Below the pieces are notes generated by a model. The model saw only the letters and a list, made by a program, of their open reading frames with translations, made no database searches and was not told the origin of the DNA. Shown here piece after piece: positions 16,846 to 28,800 of a stretch of 64,000 nt of DNA (position 1 is its first letter; every line of letters begins with the position of its first letter). Location: the NCBI RefSeq assembly GCF_014897675.1, contig NZ_JABUXU010000004.1:62001-126000 (forward strand), read 5' to 3'. The DNA is from Advenella sp. FME57. GTDB lineage: Bacteria > Pseudomonadota > Gammaproteobacteria > Burkholderiales > Burkholderiaceae_B. The translations under genes and the position numbers were made by a program.

Positions 16846-18231
16846 CTACCCAGGGAGGGTTGGCGAATAGGAATGCCAGGCGGTCAGTGACTGAATCACG
16901 CTGCCGATCTGCAACAGCCGGCGCTCGTCTTGCCGCTTGCCCACAAGTTGCGCACTCACCGGCATGTTGCCCGGGTCAAAACCGGCCGGCAACGCCAGTG
17001 CACAGCCGCCGGTCCAATTGGCAAGACGCGTAAAGAAGGCCGGGCTCGCGGCTTCATCCAAGTGCGCCAGTAACGGCGCAATCGCGGGCACCGTGGGAAT
17101 CATGAATGCATCCTTGTCCGTCATCCAGGCCTGCCATATACCAATGGCAGCCTGGTGCTGCGCCAGCAGGTCTTGATATTGCGTTTGTGAAACCGCCTGG
17201 CCGGCAAGCATTCGCCTGCGTACAAACGGGTCCATATGCGCATCGTGGTCCTGCACCAGGGCGCCATGTAAACGCCAGGCGCACGCCGCCATCAGCAGCC
17301 CGCTTTGCTCAAAAACCGTGTTAAACGATAGCGGCGGCCGCTCCCGCACAATATTGGCCCCGGCCATTTCGGCCATGCGCACCATGTCGCGCACGCCCAG
17401 CCGCACAGAACGCTGCACATCCGTATCGTATTGCTCGTCCGGCATGACGCCCAGTGTCATGCCATCCAGCCCACTGCCGTCATCCAGCAGCCGATGGCAC
17501 GACTCATCCAGCACCTCGCCCGGTGCACAGGTGAGCGCCCGGTACACAATGGCGGCGTCATCGGCGGTATGCGTAATCGGCCCAACGCTATCGAGCATGG
17601 GCGCCAGGGGCAGAATGCCGCTCATATCCGTCTGTCCGGCGGTCATTTTCAAACCCGTCAGACTGCAGAAAGCCGCGGGGATCCGCACCGAGCCGCCTGT
17701 ATCCGTGCCAATGGCGCAGGGCACCAAACCGGCAGCCACAGCGACCGCCGAACCGCTGGAAGAGCCGCCCGGCGCACGGGCGCGATTGGCGTCCCAGGGG
17801 TTAAGTGGCGTTCCCAGATGCGCATTGGTGCCCCAGCCGCCAAAGGCAAATTCAACCGTTTGGGTCTTGCCGATCACAATCGCGCCCTGCGCCTTCAATC
17901 GTTGCGCCAGCGCCGCCGTCTGGCTACTGGCCTGGCCGTCGTGTACGGCAGATCCCCCGGTGGTCACCGTACCGGCAACATCAATCAGATCCTTGACCGC
18001 CACGGGAATGCCGTCAAGCAGCCCCAAGGACTGCCCGGCCGCTCGCCTGGCATCGGAGGCCTTCGCATCCCGGATCGCCTGCTCGCCAAATACGGCCACA
18101 AAGGCATTGAGCATTGGATTGTATTTTTCAATACGCCTGAGAAAAAACGTCGTCAGCAACTCCGAAGTCACACCTTGCCGGCTCAGTTGGCTGGCCAGTC
18201 TGGCGACGGTGGAAAAAGCGTAATGTTCCAT
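16846..18231 (-). CDS. Amidase-signature family amidohydrolase
   Basis: A 461-residue amidase-signature enzyme with the Ser-cisSer-Lys catalytic set: the lysine in VAVKDLIDVAG, the glycine/serine-rich loop APGGSSSGSAVAVAAG and the nucleophile region GTDTGGSVRIPA. It hydrolyses an amide; the substrate cannot be read from the sequence, and GatA is unlikely because gatB/gatC are absent. I chose the ATG at 18231 (MEHYAFST). An in-frame ATG at 18297 would add a hydrophobic stretch (MVIALAIVTLLIITILRRR) resembling a membrane anchor, but it has no clear ribosome-binding site. Confidence 0.85.
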   Translation of the reverse strand: MEHYAFSTVARLASQLSRQGVTSELLTTFFLRRIEKYNPMLNAFVAVFGEQAIRDAKASDARRAAGQSLGLLDGIPVAVKDLIDVAGTVTTGGSAVHDGQASSQTAALAQRLKAQGAIVIGKTQTVEFAFGGWGTNAHLGTPLNPWDANRARAPGGSSSGSAVAVAAGLVPCAIGTDTGGSVRIPAAFCSLTGLKMTAGQTDMSGILPLAPMLDSVGPITHTADDAAIVYRALTCAPGEVLDESCHRLLDDGSGLDGMTLGVMPDEQYDTDVQRSVRLGVRDMVRMAEMAGANIVRERPPLSFNTVFEQSGLLMAACAWRLHGALVQDHDAHMDPFVRRRMLAGQAVSQTQYQDLLAQHQAAIGIWQAWMTDKDAFMIPTVPAIAPLLAHLDEAASPAFFTRLANWTGGCALALPAGFDPGNMPVSAQLVGKRQDERRLLQIGSVIQSLTAWHSYSPTLPG

Positions 18232-18676
18232 GGGGTTTGTTCGCCTGCGTAGAATCGTAATAATCAATAGAGTCACTATAGCCAAAGCAATAACCATGCC
18301 ATCGCGTGTGCGCTTTTGTTGAATCTGGCTTGACGCTACGCTTTGCGCGCACGCTCCAAGCGTAATTCTGCCGCAGCTTCCAACACGCCCAGGTTCGCTT
18401 TCCTGGTAGTGCCCAAACCCTGACATCGTCCCTTTTTCCCGACGCCGTCTGACCGCTTCAGTGTATGCCAGCCTGCTCATACACCACATCGATTTTCAAT
18501 CCTCATAACCATCTTCTGCCAGTTGCACGCATATTCGTTTATATTCTAATCATCTTTGTCATTCAGCCAATTGTCATCTTCAAACTGTATCTGTCTCATG
18601 CATGTCCCTGGCATTGCGCCGCTGCATCGCAGTCGCCAGCCGGGGCACCCATTTTCACCCTGCCAAGGAGCTCAGC
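18232..18676. other. Divergent intergenic region between amidase and sugar dehydrogenase
   Basis: This 445-base stretch has no convincing gene. It should contain the promoters of the amidase (minus) and of the sugar dehydrogenase (plus). The middle part around 18540-18600 is AT-rich. A strong AAGGAG ribosome-binding sequence at 18664-18669 fixes the start of the dehydrogenase gene. Confidence 0.55.
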
Positions 18677-19918
18677 ATGAATCCAGCCGTTCCCGCTACG
18701 TCGCGCTTACCGTCCCTCCCCTTGTCGTTCGCGCCCCAGCCCGCCAGCCGCCTGCTGTCGCGCAGCATGCTCGCCAGTCTATTGATGACCGCCGTAGCCG
18801 TCAGCGGTGTGCATGTGGCCACGGCACAGGCACAGACGACCATCATGTCGCCGGGGGACAAAGCACCCGTTGCCCAGAACGTCACTACCGAAACGCTTCT
18901 TAAGGGGCTGGAGCATCCCTGGTCGATGGCCTTTTTGCCGAACGATGCCGGCATGCTCATTACCGAGCGCAGCGGCCATCTCAATTACTGGAAACAGGGC
19001 AGTGACAAACCGGTTGTGATCAGCGGCAGTCCCAAGGTCTGGGCCAACGGTCAGGGCGGTTTGCTCGATGTCGTCCTGGCTCCGGATTTTGCCAAAACCC
19101 GTCATATTTATCTGAGCTATGCCGAAGAAGGCAAAGACGGTAAAGCGGGCACGGCCGTCGGCTTCGGCCGTCTGTCCGAGGACAACACCAGGCTGGAAAA
19201 TTTCAAAGTCGTTTTCCGCCAGGAGCCCAAGCTGTCTGTGGGTAACCATTTCGGCTCACGCATCATTTTCGATCGCAAGGGCTACATGTTCATTGCGCTG
19301 GGCGAGAACGACCAACGCCCTACTTCCCAGGACCTGGATAAGTTGCAAGGCAAGATTGTGCGGCTGTTCCCTGACGGACGCATTCCCCAAGACAATCCAT
19401 TCGTGGGCAAACAGGGCGTGCGCCCCGAGATCTGGTCTTACGGACATCGCAATCAGCAGGGCGCTGCCCTCAATCCATGGACTGGCGCATTGTGGACCAA
19501 TGAGCATGGCCCGCGCGGCGGAGATGAAGTCAATATTCCCGAACCCGCCAAGAACTATGGCTGGCCGCTGGCCACCTATGGCATCAATTACTCCGGCTTG
19601 CCGATTCCCGAAGCCAAAGGCACCGATGGCGCCGGGCTAACCCAACCCATTTACGCCTGGAAAGTCTCACCGGCAATCAGCGGCATGGCCTTTTACGACC
19701 ACGACCGTTTTGCGCCATGGAAGCAGTCTGTGTTTATTGGCGCGCTGGCGCAGCAACGCCTGCTAAACCTGAAAGTGGATGGCGCCACCCTCAAGGATGA
19801 GCAGGTGATCTTCGAAGGCGAACGCATTCGCGATGTGAAAGTGGGTCCCGATGGCTACGTCTATGTCCTGACCGATACCGGGGATGGCAAGCTGATTCGC
19901 CTCGGCTTGCAAAACTAA
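18677..19918 (+). CDS. Periplasmic PQQ-dependent aldose sugar dehydrogenase (YliI/GSDH family)
   Basis: A 413-residue secreted protein. An N-terminal signal peptide (core MLASLLMTAVAVSGVHVATA, cleavage probably after AQA) is followed by a six-bladed beta-propeller of the glucose/sorbosone dehydrogenase family. Typical motifs are LEHPWSMAFLP, GNHFGSRIIFD, LGENDQR, YGHRNQQG and WTNEHGPRGGDEVN. Such enzymes oxidise aldose sugars in the periplasm with PQQ as cofactor; no PQQ synthesis genes are in the window. The start is set by a strong AAGGAG 7 bases before the ATG at 18677; an upstream in-frame ATG at 18602 has no such site. Confidence 0.88.
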   Translation: MNPAVPATSRLPSLPLSFAPQPASRLLSRSMLASLLMTAVAVSGVHVATAQAQTTIMSPGDKAPVAQNVTTETLLKGLEHPWSMAFLPNDAGMLITERSGHLNYWKQGSDKPVVISGSPKVWANGQGGLLDVVLAPDFAKTRHIYLSYAEEGKDGKAGTAVGFGRLSEDNTRLENFKVVFRQEPKLSVGNHFGSRIIFDRKGYMFIALGENDQRPTSQDLDKLQGKIVRLFPDGRIPQDNPFVGKQGVRPEIWSYGHRNQQGAALNPWTGALWTNEHGPRGGDEVNIPEPAKNYGWPLATYGINYSGLPIPEAKGTDGAGLTQPIYAWKVSPAISGMAFYDHDRFAPWKQSVFIGALAQQRLLNLKVDGATLKDEQVIFEGERIRDVKVGPDGYVYVLTDTGDGKLIRLGLQN

Positions 19919-20064
19919 ACCGGGCTGCCGTCTGCGGGCCAGGCAGCAGCGGCCGGCACATTGATCACGCTGGCATGACTGCCGCGCCGCGCCAGCTCAG
20001 AGCGCAATAACGCTAGTGGAGCGCAATCGGGCCGTTGCCCCACATAGAGTCCGTCTGCCCTTGT

Positions 20065-20109
20065 CTGAAAAAAACCAGGCCCGCCACAACATTGCGCTGC
20101 GGCGGGCCT
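20065..20109 (-). terminator. Rho-independent terminator of serA
   Basis: On the minus strand AGGCCCGCC (20109-20101) pairs perfectly with GGCGGGCCT (20085-20077) over a 15-base loop, and a 7-T run follows (20074-20068). It lies 35 bases past the serA stop. The rest of 19919-20143 shows no gene. Confidence 0.85.
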
Positions 20110-20143
20110 GACTCATTGCCTTCAATTGTCTGCTACTGCAGGA

Positions 20144-21373
20144 TCAATACAGAACGCGCGCCTTGATGGTACCGGCGATCGCCTTGAGCTGCTCCAGCGC
20201 CTTGTCCACCTCAGGCGTTTCCACATCGATGACCACATAGCCATTTTGCGGATCAGTCTGCAGGTACTGACCAACAATATTGACCCCATCCTGCTGAAAC
20301 ACCTGGTTGATTGCCGTGAGCACGCCAGGACGGTTCTCGTGAATATGCAGAAAGCGACGGGCGCTCTTGTTCTCTGGCAGCGATACCTCTGGGAAGTTCA
20401 CGGCAGACAGCGTAGACCCATTGTCGGAGTATTTGACCAGCTTGCTGGCCACTTCGATGCCAATATTCTCCTGGGCTTCGGAAGTGGAACCACCGATATG
20501 CGGCGTCAGGATCACGTTATCGAACTTGCGCAACGGTGAAACGAACTCTTCATTGTTCGACTTGGGCTCTGACGGGAAGACGTCAATGGCCGCGCCGGCC
20601 AGGCGTTTTTCTTCAAGCGCCAGGGCCAGTGCCTCGATATCGACTACCGTACCGCGCGACGCATTGATAAGATGCGCGCCCACCTTCATTTGCGCAATGC
20701 GTTCTGCGCTCATCAGGTTCTTGGTGCTGGCATTTTCCGGAACGTGCAACGAAACCACATCTGCAATATTCAGCAGATCTGTAAGCGAACTGACGGCGCG
20801 GGCATTGCCCAGCGGCAGCTTGCTTTCGACATCATAGAAATAGATTTCCATGCCCAGCGCCTCGGCCAGGACCGACAACTGTGTGCCAATGTGGCCATAA
20901 CCGATGATCCCCAGCTTCTTGCCCCGCACTTCATGGCTGCCCGCTGCCGATTTGACCCATTCACCGCGGTGTACTTCGGCATTGGCGGCAGGCACGCGGC
21001 GCATCAGCAAAATAAGTTCGGCCAGGACCAGTTCGGCGACAGACCGGGTATTGGAAAAGGGTGCGTTAAAGACCGGAATACCCAGCTTTTTGGCCGCCTG
21101 CAGGTCCACCTGGTTGGTGCCGATACAGAAACAGCCAACACCGACCAGTTTCCTGGCCGACTGCAACACGTCTGCACTCAGTTGGGTGCGCGAGCGGATC
21201 CCTACGAAATGTGCATCGGCAACGGCTTGCTTGAGCTGATCGCCTTCCAATGCTTTCTTGTGGTAATCAATATTGCTGTAGCCCGATGCATGCAGCACAT
21301 CCAGCGCATTCTGATGAACACCTTCGAGCAATACAATTTTGATCTTGTTCTTATCAAGGGACACTTTTTCCAT
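20144..21373 (-). CDS. serA: D-3-phosphoglycerate dehydrogenase
   Basis: A 409-residue enzyme that commits 3-phosphoglycerate to serine synthesis by NAD+-dependent oxidation. The dinucleotide fold GIIGYGHIGTQ is near residue 160; the catalytic Arg, Glu and His are in INASRGTVVD, DVFPSEP and TPHIGGST. A C-terminal ACT domain (~335-409, FLHIHENRPGVLTAINQVF) fits the E. coli-type serine-inhibited form, as does the length (410 in E. coli). It is a single-gene unit with its own terminator. Confidence 0.93.
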   Translation of the reverse strand: MEKVSLDKNKIKIVLLEGVHQNALDVLHASGYSNIDYHKKALEGDQLKQAVADAHFVGIRSRTQLSADVLQSARKLVGVGCFCIGTNQVDLQAAKKLGIPVFNAPFSNTRSVAELVLAELILLMRRVPAANAEVHRGEWVKSAAGSHEVRGKKLGIIGYGHIGTQLSVLAEALGMEIYFYDVESKLPLGNARAVSSLTDLLNIADVVSLHVPENASTKNLMSAERIAQMKVGAHLINASRGTVVDIEALALALEEKRLAGAAIDVFPSEPKSNNEEFVSPLRKFDNVILTPHIGGSTSEAQENIGIEVASKLVKYSDNGSTLSAVNFPEVSLPENKSARRFLHIHENRPGVLTAINQVFQQDGVNIVGQYLQTDPQNGYVVIDVETPEVDKALEQLKAIAGTIKARVLY

Positions 21374-21526
21374 GGGTTTCTTCGCTTAGACAGTAGGATG
21401 TGGGGGAGATTTATTGTATCGAAATGTGCTGGTGGCGTCTTGCAAAGCCACCGAACAGTTCAAATGTACTGCTTGCTTACTTAAACAGAGGTTAATTTTT
21501 TCATGTGGACATGAATTGCCTGCATG

Positions 21527-21563
21527 AAAAAAAAGCGCCTTGCGTGACAGCTGCAAGGCGCTT
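21527..21563 (-). terminator. Rho-independent terminator of the rpoBC operon
   Basis: On the minus strand AAGCGCCTTGC pairs with GCAAGGCGCTT across a short loop, followed by 8 T residues (21534-21527). It lies about 45 bases beyond the rpoC stop and closes the long ribosomal/RNA polymerase transcript. Confidence 0.9.
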
Positions 21564-21567
21564 CGGT

Positions 21568-21587
21568 ATCCCGGCCGAAGCCGGGAT
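21568..21587 (-). repeat. Second hairpin with UUCG loop just before the rpoC terminator
   Basis: ATCCCGGC and GCCGGGAT form a perfect 8-bp stem around TTCG on the minus strand, a very stable C(UUCG)G loop. It stands 4 bases upstream of the terminator stem and may protect the 3' end or help termination. Confidence 0.6.
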
Positions 21588-21608
21588 GACAACAGATGAC
21601 CTATCCGC

Positions 21609-24600
21609 TTATTCGGCAGCAGGCGGCTCTTCGTCGGTGTTGGTACCCAAAGGTGCAAACACATTGTCCAGCGTAACCGGAGCAGACTCCTCGAAAGGAT
21701 TCTCCTGGGCACGCACGGCAGCGCGTTCGGCACGTTCGCTTTCCTCTTTGGCCTTGCGGGCCAGGTGGAAAGACATACCGGTACCGGCAGGAATCAGACG
21801 TCCCACGATCACGTTTTCTTTCAGACCGCGCAGATCATCACGTTTACCCATGATGGCCGCTTCAGTCAGCACCCTTGTGGTTTCCTGGAAGGAAGCCGCA
21901 GAGATGAACGAGTCGGTAGACAGTGATGCCTTGGTGATACCCAGCAGGATATTATCGTAGGTCGCCGGAATCTTGTTGTCGGCAACCACACGATCATTCT
22001 CGTTGAGCAATTCGGCACGTTCAACCTGTTCACCTGTGATGAACGAGGTATCGCCCGCATCCACGATGTTCACACGACGCAGCATCTGACGCACGATCAC
22101 TTCAATGTGCTTGTCATTGATCTTCACGCCCTGCAGACGGTACACGTCCTGAACTTCGTTGACGATGTAGATCGCCAGCTTCTCAATGCCCTGCAGACGC
22201 AGAATATCGTGAGGATCAGCCGGACCGTCCACAATCATCTCACCCTGGTTGACCACCTGGCCGTCGTGTACCAGCACCTGTTTCTCTTTCGGAATCAGGA
22301 ACTCATGCACCGTACCATCGGTCTCGGTAATGACCAGACGCTGTTTACCCTTGGTATCCTTACCAAACGACACAGTACCTGTGACATCTGCCAGCATACC
22401 GGCGTCTTTCGGCGAACGGGCTTCGAACAGCTCGGCCACACGAGGCAGACCGCCGGTAATATCGCGGGTTTTCTGTGATTCTTGTGGAATACGAGCCAGA
22501 ATCTCACCAATATTGACCTGCTGTCCGTCACGCACGGTAATCAGTGCGCCAACCGGGAATGAAATATTCACGGAGTGGTCGGTACCAGCAATTTTCACCT
22601 CTTCACCGGCCTCGTTGATCAGCTTGATCTGAGGACGCATCAGCGTTTTACCGCCGCGTGATTTCGGTGTAATGACCACCAGCGTGGACAGACCGGTTAC
22701 ATCATCAACCTGTCTGGCAACGGTCTGACCCTCTTCGATATTCTCGAAGCGGACCTCACCCGAGTATTCGGACACGATCGGACGGGTCAGCGGATCCCAT
22801 GAAGCCAGGCGTGTACCGGCTTTCACGGTATCGTTATCGCCCACCAGCACGGTTGCGCCATAAGGAATCTTGTGACGTTCACGTTCACGGTTGCTATCGT
22901 CGAAAATCACGATTTCACCGGAACGGGAAATGGCCACACGCTCGCCCTTCGCATTGGTCACATACCGCATGGAACCGGCAAAGCCAACCGTACCGGCAGA
23001 CTTGGTCTCAACCGAAGAGGCCATGGCTGCACGTGAGGCCGCACCACCAATGTGGAACGTACGCATGGTCAGCTGGGTACCCGGTTCACCAATAGACTGG
23101 GCAGCAATAACACCCACGGCTTCACCGGTGTTGACCATATTGCCGCGACCCAGGTCACGGCCATAGCAGTGTGCGCAAAGCCCATGACGGGTTTCGCAGG
23201 TCAGCGGTGTGCGGATCTTGACTTCGTCCACGCCAATGCGATCGATCAGCTCTACCGCATCTTCATCCAGCAGGGTGCCGGCAGCAATCGCCGTTTCCTG
23301 TGTATCAGGATTAACGATATCGGCAGCCGCTACACGACCCAGAATACGGTCATGCAACGGTTCGATAACCTCACCGCCTTCAACCAGGGCTTTCATCAGA
23401 TAGCCGTTGCTTGTGCCGCAATCGGTTTCAGTGATGACCAGATCCTGGGTCACATCAACCAGACGACGAGTCAGGTAACCGGAGTTCGCCGTTTTCAGCG
23501 CGGTATCGGCCAGACCTTTACGTGCACCGTGGGTGGAGATGAAGTACTGCAGTACGTTCAGACCTTCACGGAAGTTCGCGGTAATGGGCGTTTCAATGAT
23601 CGAGCCATCAGGCTTGGCCATCAGGCCACGCATACCGGCCAGCTGACGAATCTGCGCTGCTGAACCACGGGCGCCGGAGTCGGCCATCATGTAAATGGAG
23701 TTGAACGATTCCTGGCGGGCATTTTCGCCCAGACGGGTTACAACCGGCTCTGTCGCCAGTTGTTCCATCATGGCCTTGCCCACTTTATCACCGGCCTTGC
23801 CCCAGATGTCGACCACGTTGTTATACCGTTCCTGCGAAGTCACCAGACCTGACGAATATTGCTTGTCGATCTCTTTGACTTCATTGCTGGCCTGCGTCAG
23901 AATTTCTTCCTTCACAGTCGGGATAACCATATCGCCCATGGCAATTGAAATACCACCACGGGTGGCCAGACGGAAACCGGACTGCATCAGCTTATCGGCA
24001 AAAATCACGGTATCGCGCAGACCACAGCGACGGAACGACTGGTTGATCAGGCGCGAAATTTCTTTCTTCTTCAGGGCACGGTTCAGCACGCTGAATGGCA
24101 GCCCGTTAGGCAGAATTTCCGACAGGATCGCACGGCCAACGGTCGTCTCAAAGCGGCGCAGTACAGGCTGCCATTCGCCCTGGTCGTCTTTTTCATATTC
24201 GTTCAGACGCACAGTCACGCGTGACTGCAGCTCGACTTCACTGTTGTCATAGGCACGAATCAGCTCTGCCAGATCGGCAAAGAACAGACCTTCGCCCTTG
24301 CCATTGATACGTTCACGGGTCGCGTAGTACAGACCCAGCACGATATCCTGGGAAGGTACGATGGAAGGCTCGCCGCTGGCAGGAAACAGGATGTTGTTGG
24401 AGGCCAGCATCAGAGTGCGGGCTTCCAGCTGTGCTTCGAGCGACAGGGGCACGTGAACAGCCATCTGGTCACCGTCAAAGTCGGCGTTAAAGGCAGCACA
24501 CACCAGCGGGTGCAGCTGAATCGCCTTACCTTCGATGAGGACCGGTTCGAATGCCTGAATACCCAGACGGTGCAGCGTAGGCGCACGGTTGAGCATGACA

Positions 24601-25859
24601 GGGTGTTCGCGAATCACTTCTTCCAGGATATCCCAGACCACAGGCTCATGAGCTTCAACCAGTTTTTTCGCGGCCTTGATCGTGGTCGCCAGACCCATAA
24701 TCTCAAGACGGTTGAAAATAAACGGCTTGAACAGTTCCAGCGCCATCAGCTTGGGCAGACCGCATTGGTGCAGTTTGAGCTGCGGGCCCACCACGATCAC
24801 GGAACGACCAGAGTAGTCCACGCGCTTACCCAGCAGATTCTGACGGAACCGACCGCTTTTACCCTTGATCATATCGGCCAGGGACTTGAGCTGACGCTTG
24901 TTGGCGCCGGTCATTGCCTTGCCGCGACGACCGTTATCCAGCAGCGAGTCAACCGATTCCTGCAGCATCCGTTTTTCATTACGCAGAATGATGTCTGGTG
25001 CCTTCAGTTCGATCAGACGCTTGAGCCGGTTATTACGGTTGATCACGCGACGGTACAGGTCATTCAGGTCAGAGGTCGCAAAGCGGCCGCCATCCAATGG
25101 CACCAACGGACGCAAGTCCGGCGGCAGCACGGGCAGCACTTCCATGACCATCCAGTCCGGTTTGATACCGGATTTCTGGAAGCCTTCAATCACTTTCAGA
25201 CGCTTGGAGATCTTTTTAATCTTGGCATCGGAGCTGGTTGCCTTCAGTTCGGCGCGCAAAGACTCCGCCTCGCGATCGATATCGATCGTGCGCAGCAGTT
25301 CCCGCACGGCTTCCGCACCCATCAGGGCCGTGAAGTCGTCGCCGTACTCTTCGGTCTTGGCCAGGAAATCGTCGTCGGACATGATCTGACCGCGCTTGAG
25401 CGGCGTCATGCCTGGCTCGATCACGCACCATGCTTCAAAGTACAGTACGCGTTCGATATCACGCAGGGTCATGTCCAGCACCATACCCAGACGGGATGGC
25501 AGGCTTTTCAAGAACCAGATGTGCGCAACCGGGCTGGCCAGTTCAATGTGACCCATGCGTTCACGACGCACTTTGGTCACAGTTACTTCAACGCCGCATT
25601 TTTCGCAGATCACGCCACGATGTTTCAGGCGCTTGTATTTACCGCAAAGACATTCGTAATCCTTGATCGGGCCAAAGATTTTGGCGCAGAACAAACCATC
25701 ACGTTCCGGCTTGAATGTCCGATAGTTGATGGTTTCTGGCTTTTTGACTTCGCCATAGGACCATGAACGGATTTTTTCAGGAGAGGCAATCCCAATCTTG
25801 ATGGCATCGAACTGCTCATCCGGGGAAATCTGTTTGAATAAACCTAGTAATCCCTTCAT
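21609..25859 (-). CDS. rpoC: DNA-directed RNA polymerase subunit beta'
   Basis: A 1416-residue beta' subunit. Recognisable elements in order: the N-terminal zinc site ([20 protein letters not shown], about residues 70-89), the catalytic Mg-binding loop NADFDGDQM, the bridge-helix/trigger-loop region ([20 protein letters not shown]) and the second zinc site [16 protein letters not shown]. Its start overlaps the rpoB stop as ATGA (25856-25859), as expected for balanced synthesis of the two largest subunits. Length is normal for beta-proteobacteria. Confidence 0.97.
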   Translation of the reverse strand: MKGLLGLFKQISPDEQFDAIKIGIASPEKIRSWSYGEVKKPETINYRTFKPERDGLFCAKIFGPIKDYECLCGKYKRLKHRGVICEKCGVEVTVTKVRRERMGHIELASPVAHIWFLKSLPSRLGMVLDMTLRDIERVLYFEAWCVIEPGMTPLKRGQIMSDDDFLAKTEEYGDDFTALMGAEAVRELLRTIDIDREAESLRAELKATSSDAKIKKISKRLKVIEGFQKSGIKPDWMVMEVLPVLPPDLRPLVPLDGGRFATSDLNDLYRRVINRNNRLKRLIELKAPDIILRNEKRMLQESVDSLLDNGRRGKAMTGANKRQLKSLADMIKGKSGRFRQNLLGKRVDYSGRSVIVVGPQLKLHQCGLPKLMALELFKPFIFNRLEIMGLATTIKAAKKLVEAHEPVVWDILEEVIREHPVMLNRAPTLHRLGIQAFEPVLIEGKAIQLHPLVCAAFNADFDGDQMAVHVPLSLEAQLEARTLMLASNNILFPASGEPSIVPSQDIVLGLYYATRERINGKGEGLFFADLAELIRAYDNSEVELQSRVTVRLNEYEKDDQGEWQPVLRRFETTVGRAILSEILPNGLPFSVLNRALKKKEISRLINQSFRRCGLRDTVIFADKLMQSGFRLATRGGISIAMGDMVIPTVKEEILTQASNEVKEIDKQYSSGLVTSQERYNNVVDIWGKAGDKVGKAMMEQLATEPVVTRLGENARQESFNSIYMMADSGARGSAAQIRQLAGMRGLMAKPDGSIIETPITANFREGLNVLQYFISTHGARKGLADTALKTANSGYLTRRLVDVTQDLVITETDCGTSNGYLMKALVEGGEVIEPLHDRILGRVAAADIVNPDTQETAIAAGTLLDEDAVELIDRIGVDEVKIRTPLTCETRHGLCAHCYGRDLGRGNMVNTGEAVGVIAAQSIGEPGTQLTMRTFHIGGAASRAAMASSVETKSAGTVGFAGSMRYVTNAKGERVAISRSGEIVIFDDSNRERERHKIPYGATVLVGDNDTVKAGTRLASWDPLTRPIVSEYSGEVRFENIEEGQTVARQVDDVTGLSTLVVITPKSRGGKTLMRPQIKLINEAGEEVKIAGTDHSVNISFPVGALITVRDGQQVNIGEILARIPQESQKTRDITGGLPRVAELFEARSPKDAGMLADVTGTVSFGKDTKGKQRLVITETDGTVHEFLIPKEKQVLVHDGQVVNQGEMIVDGPADPHDILRLQGIEKLAIYIVNEVQDVYRLQGVKINDKHIEVIVRQMLRRVNIVDAGDTSFITGEQVERAELLNENDRVVADNKIPATYDNILLGITKASLSTDSFISAASFQETTRVLTEAAIMGKRDDLRGLKENVIVGRLIPAGTGMSFHLARKAKEESERAERAAVRAQENPFEESAPVTLDNVFAPLGTNTDEEPPAAE

Positions 25860-28800
25860 TCTTTACGCTCCAAATCCATGTCCAGTGACAGAGAACGAAT
25901 CTCTTTCACCAGCACGTTGAACGACTCAGGCATACCTGCGTCGATGACGTGATCGCCCTTAACAATGTTCTCATACACTTTGGTACGGCCAGCAATGTCA
26001 TCCGATTTAACGGTCAGCATTTCCTGCAGCGTATACGAAGCACCATAGGCCTCAAGTGCCCACACCTCCATCTCACCGAAGCGCTGGCCACCAAACTGGG
26101 CTTTACCGCCCAATGGCTGCTGCGTAACGAGAGAGTACGGACCAGTAGAACGTGCATGCATCTTGTCGTCGACCAGGTGATGCAGTTTCAGGTAATGCAT
26201 GTAGCCGATAGTAACGGGACGCTCAAAGCGCTCGCCCGTACGACCGTCGAACAGGTAAGCCTGGGTGCGAGAGTCTGTCAGTTGCAGATGCGCTTTCACA
26301 TCGTCAGGATAGGCCAGTTCCAGCATACTGGTAATTTCTTCCTCGGTGGCGCCGTCAAATACCGGCGTTGCCAGCGGCACGCCGTTTTGCAGATTGCGTG
26401 CCATTTCGATGATCTGGTCATCGGTCAGGGTATCAATCTGCGCCTTGGCGCCGGTGGTGTTGTACACCTTGTTCAGGTATTCGCGGATCTGTCCAACCTG
26501 GACCGTACGCTCATCTTTCATGAGGTCGGCAATCCGGTGGCCCACACCCTTGGCAGCCCAGCCCAGATGCACTTCAAGCACCTGACCCACGTTCATCCGT
26601 GATGGCACACCCAGCGGGTTCAACACGATGTCGGCAGGAGTACCATCAGCCATGTGAGGCATATCTTCCACAGGTGTAATACGCGATACCACACCTTTGT
26701 TACCGTGACGGCCGGCCATTTTGTCACCTGGCTGCAGACGACGTTTCACGGCCAGATAGACCTTGATCATCTTGAGCACGCCCGGTGGCAGTTCATCGCC
26801 CTGCGTCAGTTTCTTGCGCTTCTCTTCGAAGGCCAGATCAAACTCATGGCGTTTCTGCTCGACCGATTCCTTGGTCTGTTCCAGGGCCACTGCGGCGCCT
26901 TCGTCAGACAGACGGATATCGAACCAATGCCAGCGCTCTACGCCGTCCAGATATTCTTCGGTAATGACCGAGCCTTTTGGCAGACGGTTCGGGCCGCCGT
27001 TGACAGTCTTGCCGATCAGCAGCTTGCGGATACGATCGAAGGTGTCGTTCTCAACAATACGCAACTGGTCATTCAGATCCTGACGGTAGCGGCTCAGCTC
27101 ATCATTGATGATGGCCTCGGCACGCTTGTCGCGGGGAACGCCTTCACGCGTAAAGACCTGAACGTCGATCACGGTGCCGACCATGCCTGAAGGCACGCGC
27201 AGCGAGGTGTCTTTTACGTCAGAGGCTTTTTCACCGAAAATCGCACGCAGCAGTTTTTCTTCCGGTGTCAGCTGGGTCTCGCCTTTTGGCGTGACTTTAC
27301 CGACCAGTACGTCATCGGCGCGCACTTCTGCACCAATATGCACAATACCAGACTCGTCAAGACGGTTCAGCTGGGTTTCTGCCAGGTTGCTGATGTCGCG
27401 TGTGATTTCCTCGTTACCGAGTTTGGTATCACGGGCAACGACGGTCAGCTCTTCGATATGGATAGACGTATAACGGTCGTCGGCCACAACTTTTTCGGAG
27501 ATCAGGATCGAATCCTCGAAGTTATAGCCGTTCCATGGCATGAACGCGATCAGCATGTTCTGACCCAGGGCCAGTTCGCCCAGATCGGTCGACGCACCAT
27601 CGGCCAGCACATCGCCACGGGCAACGTGATCACCACGTCTGACGATAGGACGCTGGTTGATGTTGGTGTTCTGGTTGGAACGCGTGTACTTGATCAGGTT
27701 GTAGATATCCACACCGACTTCACCCGCCTGGTTCTCGTCGTCATTGACCCGGATCACGACGCGATCGGCATCAACATGATCGACGATACCACCCCGTGTT
27801 GCCTGCACTGTCGTGCCCGAGTCAACCGCCACGGTACGTTCAATACCAGTACCAACCAGTGGTTTTTCAGGACGCAGGCAAGGGACAGCCTGACGTTGCA
27901 TGTTGGCGCCCATCAGCGCCCGGTTCGCATCATCGTGTTCAAGGAACGGAATCAGCGAGGCCGCCACGGAAACGATCTGCGATGGCGCCACGTCCATGTA
28001 GTGCACATTTTCAGGTGCAGTCAGCATGGTTTCACCGGCTTCACGGCAGGCGATCAGGTCATCCTGGAAGCGACCTTCTGCATCCAGCACCGCATTGGCC
28101 TGGGCGATCACATAGTTGCTTTCCTCAATGGCCGACAGATACTCGATCTGGTCACTGACCTTGCCATCGATAATCTTGCGGTAAGGTGTTTCCAGGAAGC
28201 CATAGTCATTCAGACGGGCATACAGCGCCATGGAGTTAATCAGACCGATGTTCGGACCCTCGGGCGTTTCGATCGGGCATACACGACCATAGTGCGTCGG
28301 ATGCACGTCCCGCACCTCGAAACCGGCACGTTCACGCGTCAGACCACCAGGGCCCAATGCAGAAACACGACGCTTGTGGGTAATTTCGGACAGCGGATTG
28401 GTCTGGTCCATGAACTGCGACAGCTGGCTTGAACCGAAGAACTCCTTGATCGCTGCCGAAATAGGCTTGGAGTTGATCAGATCGTGCGGCATCAGGTTAT
28501 CGGCCTCGGCCTGACCCAGGCGTTCTTTGACTGCACGCTCGACGCGCACCAGACCGGCACGGAACTGGTTCTCTGCCAGTTCGCCCACACAACGCACGCG
28601 ACGGTTACCCAGGTGATCGATGTCGTCGATTACGCCCTGGCCGTTACGCAGCGCAACCAGCACCTTGATGGTTTCCAGAATGTCTTCGTCGGTCAGTGTC
28701 ATCGGACCGGTGATATCGTCACCACGGCCCAGACGGCTGTTAACTTTCATCCGGCCCACGCGGGACAGATCGTAAGACTCTTCGCTATAGAACAGACGCT

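Noticed and set aside
24453-25766. 437-codon open frame on the + strand opposite rpoC, and similar long frames opposite rpoB (27338-28432)
   Set aside because: They are antisense to well-conserved polymerase genes, have no family resemblance and arise from codon bias of the sense strand.
28340-28470. Possible rifampicin-resistance substitutions in rpoB
   Set aside because: The threonine in MDQTNPL differs from E. coli but appears normal for beta-proteobacteria, and the known resistance positions look wild type.
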